DNA from: Fasciola hepatica
Lineage: Eukaryota; Platyhelminthes; Trematoda; Plagiorchiida; Fasciolidae
DNA length: 64,000 nt
NCBI GenBank assembly: GCA_948099385.1
Contig: CANUEZ040000207.1
Coordinates: forward strand, 806,001-870,000
Direction: 5' to 3'
The notes beneath the pieces were generated by a model, which did not search any database, had not been told where the DNA came from, and saw nothing but the letters and a program-made list of their open reading frames with translations. Both the position numbers and the translations under genes were made by a program. Positions 33,080 to 44,069 of this stretch are shown in pieces; position 1 is the stretch's first letter; each line of letters opens with the position of its first letter.

Positions 33080-36000
33080 TGGAGGCATTCATTTTCCCAT
33101 GGGTTATGAGATACAAGGTGAAACTGCCAACTAGCAAGTTACCTTTCCCGTTCCAAATGCACTTCGGTGACTGTATGAAATAATGGGTTGCAGATTATAC
33201 GAAAGATCAGGATGTGTCCCATATTCAAATGAATGTTTCGTGTAAGTAGCAAGAATGAGATGAGATCACACGGTAATGGGAACAAGCTCAAAGTGGCAAT
33301 AACCGAATTCACAACGAACTTCAGAGAATCCACATACAGAAAATACTCAGTAATCCTCCTTTTATGGCCCCCAATTCAACACTTTCAACAGTTTTATGCA
33401 AACCATATCCATGCGATAGTTATTGTTTTACCCAACGGGGAGTAGTTCTGAAGCGATCGCTGATGCTGCTTCAACCAATGTCTTGCTGCGGTGGAGCATA
33501 GTGTAGATGACGAGTGTATTTTGTGTCTTACCTCATGCAACGCCCCCCCCCCATTGGGCCGATTTTGCTTTCTTGTGGATGATGTGGATTCTGATTACGC
33601 ATTCAGTTAGGGACGTTCAGTAGAGTGGGTAGTGATGACATCAACGGATTGTTTTGGGCAATTTTGTTTTTCTTCCCTTGTTCAATATCCATACGTATGG
33701 ACCGCATATTTGCGTAACACTTGTATTTACACATGAAGGATAAAATATCTAACCCTTAATAAGTTTACAGCTCCAACGTCTTTACACTATGTCACTGGTC
33801 AAAATACCAAATAATGCGAGCACACCAGATTAACTGCTGTAACAGGTGTAAGTTTTCAAGTGAAATGTGGACAAATGTTTACCAAACCATCTGTGCTATT
33901 CCACTTTGTCCTTCTGATTCATAATATGCATTGTGTACGTCGAATCTTTCGAGGTACTTCCATGAAATAGGCCTAATTTCTTGAAATATGCTTCCATAAT
34001 TTTCCGAAAACAATTTGCTGTTGTATTTTCACGGTGGTTACCACTTTGACTTTCTAGGCGCGCTAGCGCGAGGGGGATTGAGTTGATTATTTTATGAGGG
34101 TGAAACTGAGAACGCATTTGTTTCTATTCTACACAAGTCAATGGAGCTTCCAGTGATCACAGAGGCTTGACATAACCCGACCGAATATTTCTTTCTACCT
34201 GCGAACTGAACTTCAATTTTGTAAGAAAAAGCCCAATAATCCAACAATTACAAGCGGTGTAAAAGTAAATAGGTCAGTGAAAAATAATTTTATCACATGG
34301 AAAATAGAAACAGTTTGCCGAGCATTCTACTATCATGCCAATGCTGAAATGGTCGACTCGCGCTACATTTCAGTTCCGTTCAAGTTATGCGGCCTCAGCA
34401 ACAAAACACGAGGTGGGTTTTGAAAGACCTTATGGTTTACACGGCTGGAACTGACGAGCCCGTGCAAACTCGACTTGATGAATTTCTGCTAAGCTGCTGT
34501 TTGTTGTCTGCCGCTGTGGATTCTCCTACTCATGATGTTCAGGTTTCAATAAAGAGCTTGTTCTTATTGCGCAGAGACATCAAACTGTTAACTGTTGCCT
34601 TCGTATCTGACTTGATCCCTTCAAAGGTAGACTGGTTATTCGTTATTAATAATGTTCTAAAGCGCGCCCGTTGTCCGTTTCATTTAATTTATCCCTAATT
34701 TCCTTCATTCAATATCACTTTTATCGAGTGTTGTTAGTTGTGAAAGGTTTGTGACCCCCTTATCTGCAAGCGTAGTAATTTCGGGTTTTCGCTAACTTTG
34801 TTCCATTCAGACGGGGGTTATGAAAAGTAGCAGTCGGATGGCATGGCTTCACGTATGATTGTCTTAAAACTTTGTTCATAAATCTTTCACAAATGCAAAA
34901 TAAATCAGAATGTTCACTGATCTGCTGGCCGGAGTCCATCCAAATGAAATAATACTTGCCATCAAAATCGTTTCAGATATCTGTTGCATATGTGATCGAG
35001 GCTAAAACCGACAACCGCACCCGTTAGATGCTCATCGTGGTCAAGATCTGCAAGGAGGTTCAGTTCAACGCAGCACATGACTCGAAGCAAAACGGGAGGC
35101 GTGAAGGGAGTTTGGAGTTCAGAATTCATCTGCTGTTTGCAATCAAATCAACCTGCTGGTGGTAAAGCCACGGAAGAAGAATGGAGTGCGAAATAGATTG
35201 GACTATGGAATAACCTCCTTGTCTATGTAGCACAAATTGTGTGAACATAAAAACCCTGTTGAAACTGTATTCCGTCGGTGATTCCCAACTGAGGTGCTTC
35301 TGGTGCTCCAACTCTCAGCTTCGTATTTCAAGAAAATTGCGTTCCAGCTATAGGACTTAAGTAACTAAATGTTTCACGTGCGTAAATTTCGTCATTGCAA
35401 TGGTTTTTACTGGAGCATGCTTTGAGTATTTCAAAAATGTCCGATCAAAAGAACGTGATAGTTCAGTATCATCTTGGCTCGGTGCATTGTCACTTACAGG
35501 AGTGTTTTTGGGCAGAGCTGATTGACGGATGGATCACTCGAACCAGTCATGCATGAGTATATTCAGGTAAAACCATGTCAAAGCAGTTATTTGTGACTTT
35601 ATTATCTAGAAAACACACAAAAACACTCGAACTGAGAAAATCAATTGAATTCAGACATCGAACGCACTCCTGGCGGTCGGAAAAATGAACCACTTTTTTG
35701 TGCTATCCCGAGATAGCCGCAGTTCATGGAAGAAGAAATCTGGTATCCGCGGCGGTGTCCAACTGCTGCTTGACTGCATTTTCACTAATGGAAAGAGTGG
35801 CATGTTTACTCCGAGTAGCAAAATTGAGCCGAAACCTGACTGTTAGAACCCGAGTGTCTTCAATTGATGAACGTTTTGGTTTATATTCCCTTTAGGAGCG
35901 CGGTTCGAAAGTAGGTGTGAATGGTTTTCAGACCTTGATGACGATCCACAGATTATGTTGCAGTGTCTCCACTTGATCACAACCTTAACACAGACGCTAA

Positions 36001-36290
36001 TCAGAACTGCATTCTCGATGGGAAATCCCGTGTGTCACAGCAACAATATGGAGCAAACCAAAGTGGTCTTCTTTTGCGACTTTGTGCTTTGAATAAGACG
36101 TTATCACATTCTGTATCATGACGGCAGCAGCATTTGCAGGTATGCAGCTAGTTGTCAGAGTGTGATCAGTATTCTGACGCAAATGGGATGGGAGATAATT
36201 TTATATTTCTGAGTTCTGTGAAGGAACGGAGTTGAAAACGCTTCCTCTGGTGAGTACAAATGCAAGTAAGTGTGTAATGAAATCAGCTTA
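33080..36290. other. Left-arm core without recognised genes
   Basis: Frames up to 103 codons (34,387-34,698 +) have no recognised domain. A run of ten C lies at 33,543-33,552. The mirrored right-arm stretch is 51,040-54,250. Confidence 0.35.
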
Positions 36291-36291
36291 C

Positions 36292-36435
36292 ATTCACTCC
36301 AGTTGCTGGGTACGCTGAAATCGGGTAGTTAGCAGTGAAGACCGGATACTTCCAAAAACGGATAGCCTGGTAACGGATTGGTCGAAAGTAAGTACTCGTC
36401 GCTGTTGGGTAGTAAGAAGTTGACGATAAATTCAT
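36292..36435 (-). CDS. Tyr-rich first-exon candidate, left-arm copy
   Basis: ATG followed by exactly 48 codons, then a GTAAGC donor-like site in phase 0 (without splicing it would stop two codons later). The peptide is rich in Tyr, Pro and Ser/Thr, for example MNLSSTSYYPTATSTYFRP near the start and ANYPISAYPATGVN at the end. There is no signal peptide and no recognised family. The composition recalls short Tyr/Pro-rich flatworm or axonemal proteins, but that is only an impression. The possible next exon downstream (near 36,000-36,160) is not certain. Confidence 0.35.
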
Positions 36436-36622
36436 GCTGTGTAGAATCGAGCTTGCATTGGATGCATCAAACTGTGAAACTGTGAAGCCAGATCAATAGG
36501 ACAGAGATCAAGGTTCTGCTTGATCTAGGAACCAAATATGAGTCATTATTCGGGTCATACGAAAATTTATGAAAGCTTTCTTTTATATGATTGACCTATC
36601 ATGAACCACCAGCTAGGATGTA

Positions 36623-37044
36623 GTGGGACAATCATGGGCCGAAAGGTCTTTTTGTGAGTCCTCCTTCAGTTGCCATTTCTCTGGCGAAACTCACGCTGAA
36701 GAGGCATCATTTACTCTTCTTCCTGCCTCGTACAAAATTCCAAAAATACACAGAAATGCGGAAAAAATCATTCGCTTGCCCAAAACTGGTCACAATTTGA
36801 TAGTGGAATGTTGCGATTGGCTTTATATTATCATCTCTATCTGAAATTCATCATACACGTGGGAGAAACGAAAAGGAACTGTTGTAAATTTCCGCCACAC
36901 AATGACCGTTTTTTAATACGAAACCCTAATAGTAGGTCTCTATTATTTCCAACATGCCAATTTTGCTTCCAGCTGACGGGACATCGTTCGGACAGTCTTA
37001 TCAACACTCGGGTGTGCGTACGCGAATTGCACGAAAACCTATAA
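36623..37044 (+). mobile_element. Penelope-like element relic, GIY-YIG segment, left-arm copy
   Basis: Plus-strand frames read KFIIHVGETKRN near 36,850 (where YIGETGR is expected), then an RNPNSRSLL stretch and LTGHRSDSLINTRVCVREL near 36,975-37,030. This fits the GIY-YIG endonuclease pattern YIGET..., NP.S.L..H...TGH.FD...V.CRE of Penelope-like elements. The preceding frame at 36,623-36,844 (IRLPKTGHNLIVE) may be the upstream linker. Dead: frames are broken. Confidence 0.55.
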
Positions 37045-37124
37045 ATTTCCATGTCCAGGGCTACGGTTGAAAACTGTGGCCTGGAGTAAGTAAGATTTTA
37101 CTGTGCTCAAAGTGTCCTGAAGTC

Positions 37125-37200
37125 AGCCCGGATGACCTCGTATCACCACTTACGACTCAAAATATTACGCACTGGGTTCGAGTCCCGGATGGCATTGTTG
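37125..37200 (+). mobile_element. tRNA-like SINE head, left-arm copy
   Basis: Starts AGCCCGGATG and carries an excellent box B (GGGTTCGAGTCCCGG) near 37,171-37,186. Box A is weak. The start resembles the SINE at 5,560 (AGCCCGGAGG). No hammerhead core follows. Confidence 0.45.
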
Positions 37201-38890
37201 TTGATTCACAAAGTGCAGTGAGTTATGTCCACTAATTACTGATTGAGCAGCACACTACGCATAACTCCTTTATGGCCAATTGCGGAGTGACAATGAACGC
37301 GGCTACGTGAGAGGGAGCGAATGCAATAAGCCAAAGGAAGACATGCAAACCACCTGATTGCATCCTTTGACTGAATAACGAATACCTCAAGTGGACCAGA
37401 CCGCTCGAGTGCAAACTAGCGGTGTTGTTTTATTCTGGTTACGTCTGCTTTATTTCTGGATGTTACTCTGGGTATCCCGAGTCGCTTACCTCTACCGTGT
37501 TATTATAATGGGATACTACAAAGTTCTATTTTGAAGGAGTCTACGAAAGAAAACCTGGAGACAAAATAGCCTTCACATTTTTTTCTAAAGCCCAACATGT
37601 ACCATTTTGTTGTTCACGGAATACTTTCCAACTTTGGTGCATTTCTGTTCCACTCATGTCACAAATCCTCCTACCCAATATAAAAAACTAATTATGACTT
37701 TCAATTATGCCTTTTTGTACGGATCTAAATCTATCTTTGTAGAGGAAAACGTTTATGCTTCATGTATTTCTCAGCATAGTCCAGTAATTTCAAGTCAAGT
37801 CAAGTGAAGTACTCACCTGTGCAGTCCTGGATAGGACAGGAAAATTCCATTACACTCGCTCAGGTGAAATCAAAACCAGTGAGTGGTGGTAACGAGCAGA
37901 ATGACGGTGACCATCAAGAAGTCAATACAAAAAAGAATAAAGTATCTTCTAAATTTCCACTTTGATATTCTATTTCGCTTTCTGGCTGTTATTTTGAAAA
38001 CACGAATCGAGCAAAATGTGTGATAACAGAATGTGTACTTATTCCGTCACGATTTCATTGCAATTGGAATTGGCCACGCTTCGTGCAACTGAAATGACAA
38101 ACCGATCGCAAAGAGAGAGAGCAAAATGGAACCTGTTCCGCGAGTGAACCATTTGATAATACCCATTCACAACCATTCTCACCGGACGAGGGATTGTTCA
38201 GTATCGTAATTTATAAATATTCTGCAACTTGGCAAGCAAGCCAAGGCGAATAAGACAATGAAGCACCACATTAGCGAAAATATGCTAAATTAAGGAGAGA
38301 TTTGTTTGAATGATCCCGTGGTTGAACTGCGTGCACTCATAACCCAGACAACGTCTAGTTAGCTGCTTTGTATTCACCTATATGATGATCAGTAAGATCG
38401 AGTTCAGAAGAACGGAAAACAACTACTGCCTCTCTATGCTTCTTGGTCTTGTGCGACTAAGATCTGCTAAGATCTTGTGAAGACTTCGGACAGCAAGCGA
38501 TTTGTGTCAACTTTCTCTTACTCAGAAAGACTTCCTATAAGCTTTTTCCTTGAGTTGTTCTTTATGCCTGTGTCTTTACTTAGAAGCGCTTTGTCATCCG
38601 ACCTCTGATGTTTCGACACCATCCCATTGGTGGAATCCTCAGTGCAACCTTTCTTATAGGTTGTGAGATTCCTCAGTGAAAACCTCTGGCTCAAGGTACC
38701 AGAACAAATTGCACTCGAACTTGTGTCAAACCGCAGATAGCCTCAAATCAGTAAATGAGAGGAGACTCTCCAATAAATGTCCACTAGCTATTGAAGGTAT
38801 TAATGAAAGTCAAAAACCAATTGTTGTTTGTTTTGATTTGATCTGAAACGCATATGCATGTGACACAGAGACTGTCAGTTAGCAGTGTGG
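37201..38890. other. Left-arm core without recognised genes
   Basis: Short frames only (60-66 codons), one a minus-strand frame at 37,232-37,414 with a hydrophobic middle. A CAAGT tandem occurs near 37,790. Mirrored at 48,440-50,129. Confidence 0.3.
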
Positions 38891-38896
38891 TAACTT

Positions 38897-39217
38897 GTGA
38901 TGAACCGGATATATTTTCTTACGACAGGCAGTCGTATCAAGCGAGTTTTTTTCTCCATCAAAAACGCAGAGCTCATGCAGTGCACTGTAAGCGCATTCTG
39001 GCTGCACTTTGACCAAATGCTTGCGGATATTTGGCTTCTTCTTCTACACTTCTTTCTTGGTGCAATATGTTGGTTGACAGTGGAATGTGACAGCTATGTG
39101 ATTCATCGCATAAAAACGCCGAGAGCAATAAGCATGAGAAGGAGAAGTGATTATCTCAAGAACAGTCTCCGGCAGACAAAGTTGATCCCACCGACAAGAA
39201 TAGCGAAAAACGAGTGA
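38897..39217 (+). CDS. Hypothetical single-span membrane peptide, left-arm copy
   Basis: A 106-codon open frame (an in-frame ATG lies at codon 2) with one hydrophobic segment (IWLLLLHFFLGAICWLTVE) at about residues 45-63 and a basic C-terminal tail (SMRRRSDYLKNSLRQTK). No family was recognised. The identical frame in the other arm reflects arm identity and is not evidence of selection. It may be a chance frame. Confidence 0.22.
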   Translation: MMNRIYFLTTGSRIKRVFFSIKNAELMQCTVSAFWLHFDQMLADIWLLLLHFFLGAICWLTVECDSYVIHRIKTPRAISMRRRSDYLKNSLRQTKLIPPTRIAKNE

Positions 39218-39734
39218 ATCAGTTTAGGAAATTTGGAGCAAAATAGGATAAGATCGAGTGTCACAGGGAGCATATAATTGTGAGACACATTTTACGCCGT
39301 TTTTTACCACCAAAAGGCAACTGTCGTTTCATTGGTTATCACTATCCGCTGGTTCTACCGGAAACCGTTACGTAAAGTGTCACCTTTTTATGGATGATTG
39401 CACAAGTAAGTGGTCGACTTATTATGACTATACTGTAAGTCCTTTATTTGCTGTATATTTATGCTTATTGCATTATTCAGAACCACGAATCATCGATAAA
39501 CACGGTTATTCGATTGGAATTTCTTTTGCTGCCCGTAATCGTGTTCTGCTCATATCGTGCGTGTAGCTAGTGAAACTAAGTTACTGCTAGATTCACAGCC
39601 CTAGACAGCGGGATAGTCGCAACACTTCATCTCCAACTGATGCCCAACGGTCCAAACTAGCTCATGTTAGAAGCTGAATGATTCGAGTAGGGTTGATGAT
39701 TACGGGGTAGGGGTGATACCCGATTTGAAATTAG

Positions 39735-39742
39735 TATATAAA
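39735..39742 (+). promoter_or_regulatory. TATA box of the left-arm VAL copy
   Basis: TATATAAA about 72-79 bp upstream of the two candidate ATGs of the VAL exon. The layout matches that of the VAL gene at 8.3 kb. It is intact although the coding exon is broken. Confidence 0.55.
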
Positions 39743-39804
39743 CACTCGTCTGCATCAGACTCACTGCAAAGTGTGTACACAATCGCTTAACAGCGCAGTG
39801 CTTC

Positions 39805-39971
39805 ATGCAAACAATGGAAGTTTCGGTGTTTGGATTACTTCATCTTTTCCCCACTCTGCTTGCATTAGGTGCCACACAAGAAGAAAGGAACCAACTGATG
39901 GTGGATTTTCATAACAAGTTTAGGAAGAAGGCTTTTTGAACGGCCAATTTAAAGGACAACCACAGGCCTAA
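39805..39971 (+). pseudogene. VAL (CAP/SCP-TAPS) first exon, left-arm copy, frameshifted
   Basis: Encodes a signal peptide (MEVSVFGLLHLFPTLLALGA), then TQEERNQLMVDFHNKFRKKA. This parallels exon 1 of the VAL gene at 8.3 kb (TQEELNQKMLDWHNEFRRKV). Reading then hits TGA at 39,937-39,939; one base appears lost just before, because NGQFKGQPQA continues in the next frame, where the other gene has NCQLKGQPQA. A GTGAGT donor-like site follows at 39,972. No exons 2-4 were found in the arm or spacer. The second ATG (39,814) matches the position of the start in the other gene. Confidence 0.75.
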
Positions 39972-40439
39972 GTGAGTAAGATAGTTGCCATAATACGATG
40001 TGCAATTAACCACCAAGTTGATCACCTGTGTTTGGGCAATGGTTCTATTGGGGTGTTCACTAGAAGTCAAAATGGAATGGATCTGTCTAGAATAAGTCGT
40101 GACGTTCTGAAGAAGTAGGCTTGTCTGAGGTCTGAGCCCATGTATTCCTGGATCTCAAATGTATCTCTTTGTTTATGCTTTCTGTGAGCTAGAAGAGAGA
40201 TCACGGGACAACAATGGGAGGTACCCGGACTCATTCAGAAATACTAAATGAATAGCTGTCTTTCTATATGAGTCGCTGGATAAGGCTGGATTTAAAACGT
40301 GCTAAATACTTACAGTGGGATTATGATGCCAGTAAACACACTAAAAAAATATCAGAAATAATTTTTCAATAATAAAGAGAAAAATATTTTTTTCACCTGT
40401 ATCTTTGTATTCTTTTGAAACCAATAACGGTACAGAAAG

Positions 40440-40720
40440 ACCTAGATGGTAAGGTCCACTGAGCCCCGACCAAGATTTCAACGCGTGGTGAACGATTGTG
40501 AGTCGAACATCTGGGCTGGCCCTCAATCATTTGTTGAATATGATATTAGCACCAATCCGTTTCTGGCTTTGAAAGGTTTTACCAAGTTTTGCGGAAACGC
40601 GGTGGACTATTGTGATACATGAATTCCCTGTAGGGGCCTACGTAAAACGTAATCATTTTGATAAACAACCCATAACATTTTCATGGAAATTGGTAGAGCC
40701 ATCTGGATCTCTGACAAATT
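40440..40720 (+). repeat. Dispersed repeat at the inner edge of the left arm
   Basis: Begins with CACTGAGCCCCGA and contains CGGTGGACTATTGTGATACATGAATTC. Related sequence lies at 41,590-41,790 (+) and, as the inner edge of the right arm, at about 46,610-46,890 (-). In the 41.6-kb copy it directly follows an RTE endonuclease fragment, so the repeat is probably RTE-derived. Confidence 0.5.
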
Positions 40721-41239
40721 TGTTTGTTTTTCCTTGTTTACCTGATACCCTCAATCTTGTGCTCCTTTCATTTGTAACCCACTAACCACGCTATCCAGGC
40801 TAGCCTTGAGGAGCTTATACTACTCATGGCAGCGGGCAAATAGGGAGTGGGTTCTAAACTAAGATACAACAGAGTCCACCACCGTCCAAATAGGTTTTTA
40901 TTTTATTTCATCCAGATGAACCATGGAATAAAGCACTGAATCTGGAAGAACTCGTCATGGATTTCACCACTTCAGTATATGTTGATCATGCTATTATGTC
41001 CCCGGGAAATGGAGCACTGCGATTTACCCTTGAATTTGAGGTGTTACAAATTTTACCTAACATCCGTAGTCAGGCCATCAAGATACGCACGTTACACAAT
41101 TACCAAGTAGACATTGCTTGTCCCTTCGAAATTCGTCTGCCTCAATTTTGCACATGGAGTAATTAGGTTCCCCAAATAAACGACTACTGTCATTTCCACC
41201 ACAGCGGACCTACTGAAAACTCCGGTCTTCACGGGGTCA

Positions 41240-41790
41240 CGATAGCAGCTAGTCACGGGATCAACAACGAGCTGCTTTCGTCTAACCCGATATTCCCTCA
41301 AATTGCTGTAGCTCGTTTTCGTTTCTCCGACTCTGAACGTATCAGTTGTTGCAGTCTACGCCCCAACTTTAAGATCGGAAGAGACCACGACAGGTTGCAA
41401 GAAGTGGTCGATAAAGTGCCATATCTGGATATCCTCCTTGTTGCAGAGGTCTGGGACGCTCCCACTGGCCCTTCGAACCATGCAACCAGACATATTCTAG
41501 GATGATATGATTCTCCAAGCAACGGGAGCGTTTAAATTATTGAAAACTACGGAAGCACTGAGTTTATCGTTTTCATCCTTGTCAGGAATCATCAGCAGTT
41601 CACATCCACTGAGCCCCGAAGGGGACCTGATTTTGGGCTGGTTTGTCGAAAATATACACTGCGTGATAAAGCACCCTTCCAATACTGGATTCGAACAACC
41701 CGTTTCCGGCACCGCGATTGACTGTCGTGATGAATGACTTTTCTATAGGGACCTAAGTGTAACGAAGGCTTTCCGTTCTAAACGATATGT
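41240..41790 (+). mobile_element. RTE-type LINE endonuclease fragment
   Basis: The plus strand reads SVVAVYAP near 41,345 in one frame. After a frame change it reads LQEVVDKVPYLDILLVAEVWDAPTGPSNHATRHILG near 41,390-41,500 (20 or fewer residues of each block are diagnostic). This is the apurinic endonuclease block LQ.V...VP..D.L...GDWNA.TG of RTE elements. The catalytic GDWNA is now AEVWDA, so it is dead. It lies on the opposite strand to the RTE RT relic that follows. Confidence 0.72.
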
Positions 41791-41851
41791 GAAGCTTGGT
41801 TACTTGATCTAAAGGAGTAGTACGAGATCGGTTTGGTATATCTAACTACAT

Positions 41852-43200
41852 TTATACATATAAATAAACATGCATTTGTGAAGAGGGAAGTGAAACAGAG
41901 TGTGAGAGGTGGTTATTAAAAGATATGATGTTTTGTGACGTATTTTCGCTTTTCACCGTGCATTGTGAGAGATATTTTATTTTCTTTTTGCCCGAGTGAT
42001 ATCTTCGTGACAATGGGGCATGATAATTCAACAAACAGATTTTACGGTATTTGCAGAACTGACATCCACGCTGAATTTGGCTGTTGGTTCCCAACATACC
42101 ACGGCGCACCCTGACATTACTCAGCCGGTGTGACCACCCAAAGCAAGCAATGCTTTGAAAACATTTGTTGTCGAACACAGAATGACGCCGAACTTCATCA
42201 GAGTAAAATGGTCAGGTCTCACAACTGTATAGTAGAACACTACAAACCGTGGCGATGCGCACTCATCCCTTGAGGGAAAGCCGGATGTCACGTCTAAGCC
42301 ACAGTCGTTGCAGGTTTGCAAAAGCTGCTCCGGCTCTCGCTTTTTGTGAACTGATCTCCTCCCCAGTACCACCTTCATTCGTAATCGAGCTCCCGAGGTA
42401 GTCAAAGCAATCACCTATTTCTGACTGGTCACCACAGTCAGTGCAAAGCACAGACTCCTGCCAATCTTGCAAAAGTGCTTAGCCCTTGGAAGGCGCAAAG
42501 TGCATATTGTATGTGGATACCACAATCTCCAAGCGGATCAGAGTGTGTTAAGCTGTCAGTGAATTATCACTGCACAAACCCATCTCATCTGTATGTGGCA
42601 AGTCAAAGCTTTGTTCTCTATTGAAGAGTTCAACTCAATTATTCAGTTAACGAAACAGGACCTTCCGTAGAACATTTTCTATGGCAAAGTTGAAGAGAAA
42701 TGTGGATATAGTACAACCTTGTCGTGCTACACTGGAGACGAAATTGGAGGTAAAATCTGACCGTAGGATCTAGTTCGACATGAGACGTGATGACATAATT
42801 CTCTCTCTCTAGGTACTCCATTTCTCAACAAACAATTCCATAGTACAGTCCTGTCAACAGATCTAAAGGCCACACGAATCTAGTGTAGGAACACGATGAT
42901 GGTTGGTTTCTTAAATAAGTGACGGTAATCTGGAGGCTCTCGGATGTTGAAAGTTTGAGCGACACATGCTCGACCCGGGGTAAAACCCAGCTTGCTGCTT
43001 GCGAGTCCTCTCTTCACGCGTTCGATTCATTCTGCGAATTTTGCAAACGCAAGCAGCTCCGATGCTTTCGGAAAAAGACTTTTATCAACATGGTTAGCGT
43101 AGTCACTGTGCAAACCCTTCTCAAAGATGAGGACAGTAATCGACTTCCCACATTGCGGGACTCACTTGGAAGCCCAAACCTCTGAAAACAAATGAATTTA
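41852..43200 (-). mobile_element. RTE-type LINE reverse-transcriptase and C-terminal relic
   Basis: In minus-strand order: KQQAGFYPGSSM near 43,000 (family EQAGFR.GR.C), FRSVDRTVLWNCLLRNGVP near 42,850 (AFDSVDR..LW), and ARQGCTISTFLFNFAIE near 42,700 (RQGCPLSP.LFN). Then come MHFAPSKG.ALLQDWQ near 42,490, FDYLGSSITNEGG near 42,400, AGAAFANLQRLWLRRDIRLSLKG near 42,300, and VFDNKCFQSI..GWSHRLSNVRVRRGMLG near 42,150. The YADD catalytic block lies in a stretch of stops near 42,560 and is not readable. All parts are in correct order with several frame changes: one dead element. Confidence 0.85.
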
Positions 43201-43660
43201 TTCAACTAGCTGCCTTCTAGCGCATTCAAATAGCGCTTGAGTAAAGTCACGGAGCACGAGGATTGGTGACGTCTTGAGGCTTAGAAACACTTATGGATAT
43301 CCACCTGGATAGGTAAATATGTCAAAAGGGACCGTGTGCCAAAAGGCCTATCGGATGGGCTGATATTGAGGGCGGGCTAAACTGTAGTCGATAACGCTGT
43401 GCCCAACGTTTGAGTAGCCACTGTTGTTTGTGAATTGCTAAACCGTCAGCTTCCCAGATTATTCCACTCACACCTAATAGCTTTCTACTAGTGACTCGAA
43501 TAAGAAAGAACAGCTTGGGTGAATTACCCACGGTGATCAACAGATTTTGAAACTCCTACGAACACTCGAACTAAGTGCACGTCTTGTTACGACTCGTAGT
43601 TCGTTATACTCTTTTACAGCCGGGATCCACTGGCTTTTGTCGAGAAGGCACAGTGATTCA
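43201..43660. other. Spacer sequence, axis of the inverted repeat at about 43,665
   Basis: Nothing recognised. The symmetry axis of the two arms lies here by arithmetic, but the sequence around it is not palindromic, so the arms are separated by a true spacer. Confidence 0.4.
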
Positions 43661-43669
43661 GCATAAATT

Positions 43670-44065
43670 CAAGGTCTTGTGACACAACGAGATAAGCCAC
43701 AACTTTCGTAACCAGCATAATGTAAAGCATTCTAGATAAGCGACCACTGCTGGTTCAGGCTATCAGGTGGAGCTACAGCTAGCTTTTCAGCTAACGTGGT
43801 TTGGGAGACGGGTAGACGAGATGAATCGAAGAGAATATCGCAATTTATTAATCGTTAGAACATGCCTTTGGAGCACCCACCGAAGCACACAGACCGCTTA
43901 GTGCGTATGGCCGGAATCAAGGGAGACGCTCTTATAAAGGAGATAGTCGTACGTACAACGTGCCTTTTTGTGGCTCATAGTGATTTGATCGATCTGGGTC
44001 CATTGCTAACTTGGAAGAGATAGGACTTCACCTGGCTTACCCACCATTAGATCATATGCGCTTTG
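43670..44065. repeat. Dispersed repeat, copy B (partner of 4.7-5.1 kb)
   Basis: Contains, in order, GATAAGCCACAA near 43,691, GTAAAGCATTCTAGATAAGC near 43,722 and TTTGGAGCACCCACCGAAGCACA near 43,868. These match blocks of copy A in the same orientation. It interrupts the spacer between RTE linker and RT relics. Confidence 0.5.
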
Positions 44066-44069
44066 CACT

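Larger units (their letters stand above)
32321..40712. repeat. Left arm of large inverted repeat
   Basis: Reverse-complement match to the right arm. Protein frames at 32.9, 33.1, 33.9, 34.4, 35.1, 35.7, 36.0, 36.6, 36.8, 37.2, 37.6, 38.9 and 39.3 kb all recur on the other strand with coordinates summing to 87,330. The core, about 33,080-40,205, shows only three substitutions that I noticed (34,417, 35,443 and 35,670). Outside it the match weakens: about 3% difference at 32,745-33,080, about 6% at 32,321-32,503, about 13% at 40,205-40,350, and about 20% with indels at 40,540-40,712. The patch 40,350-40,540 looks identical again. Confidence 0.95.
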
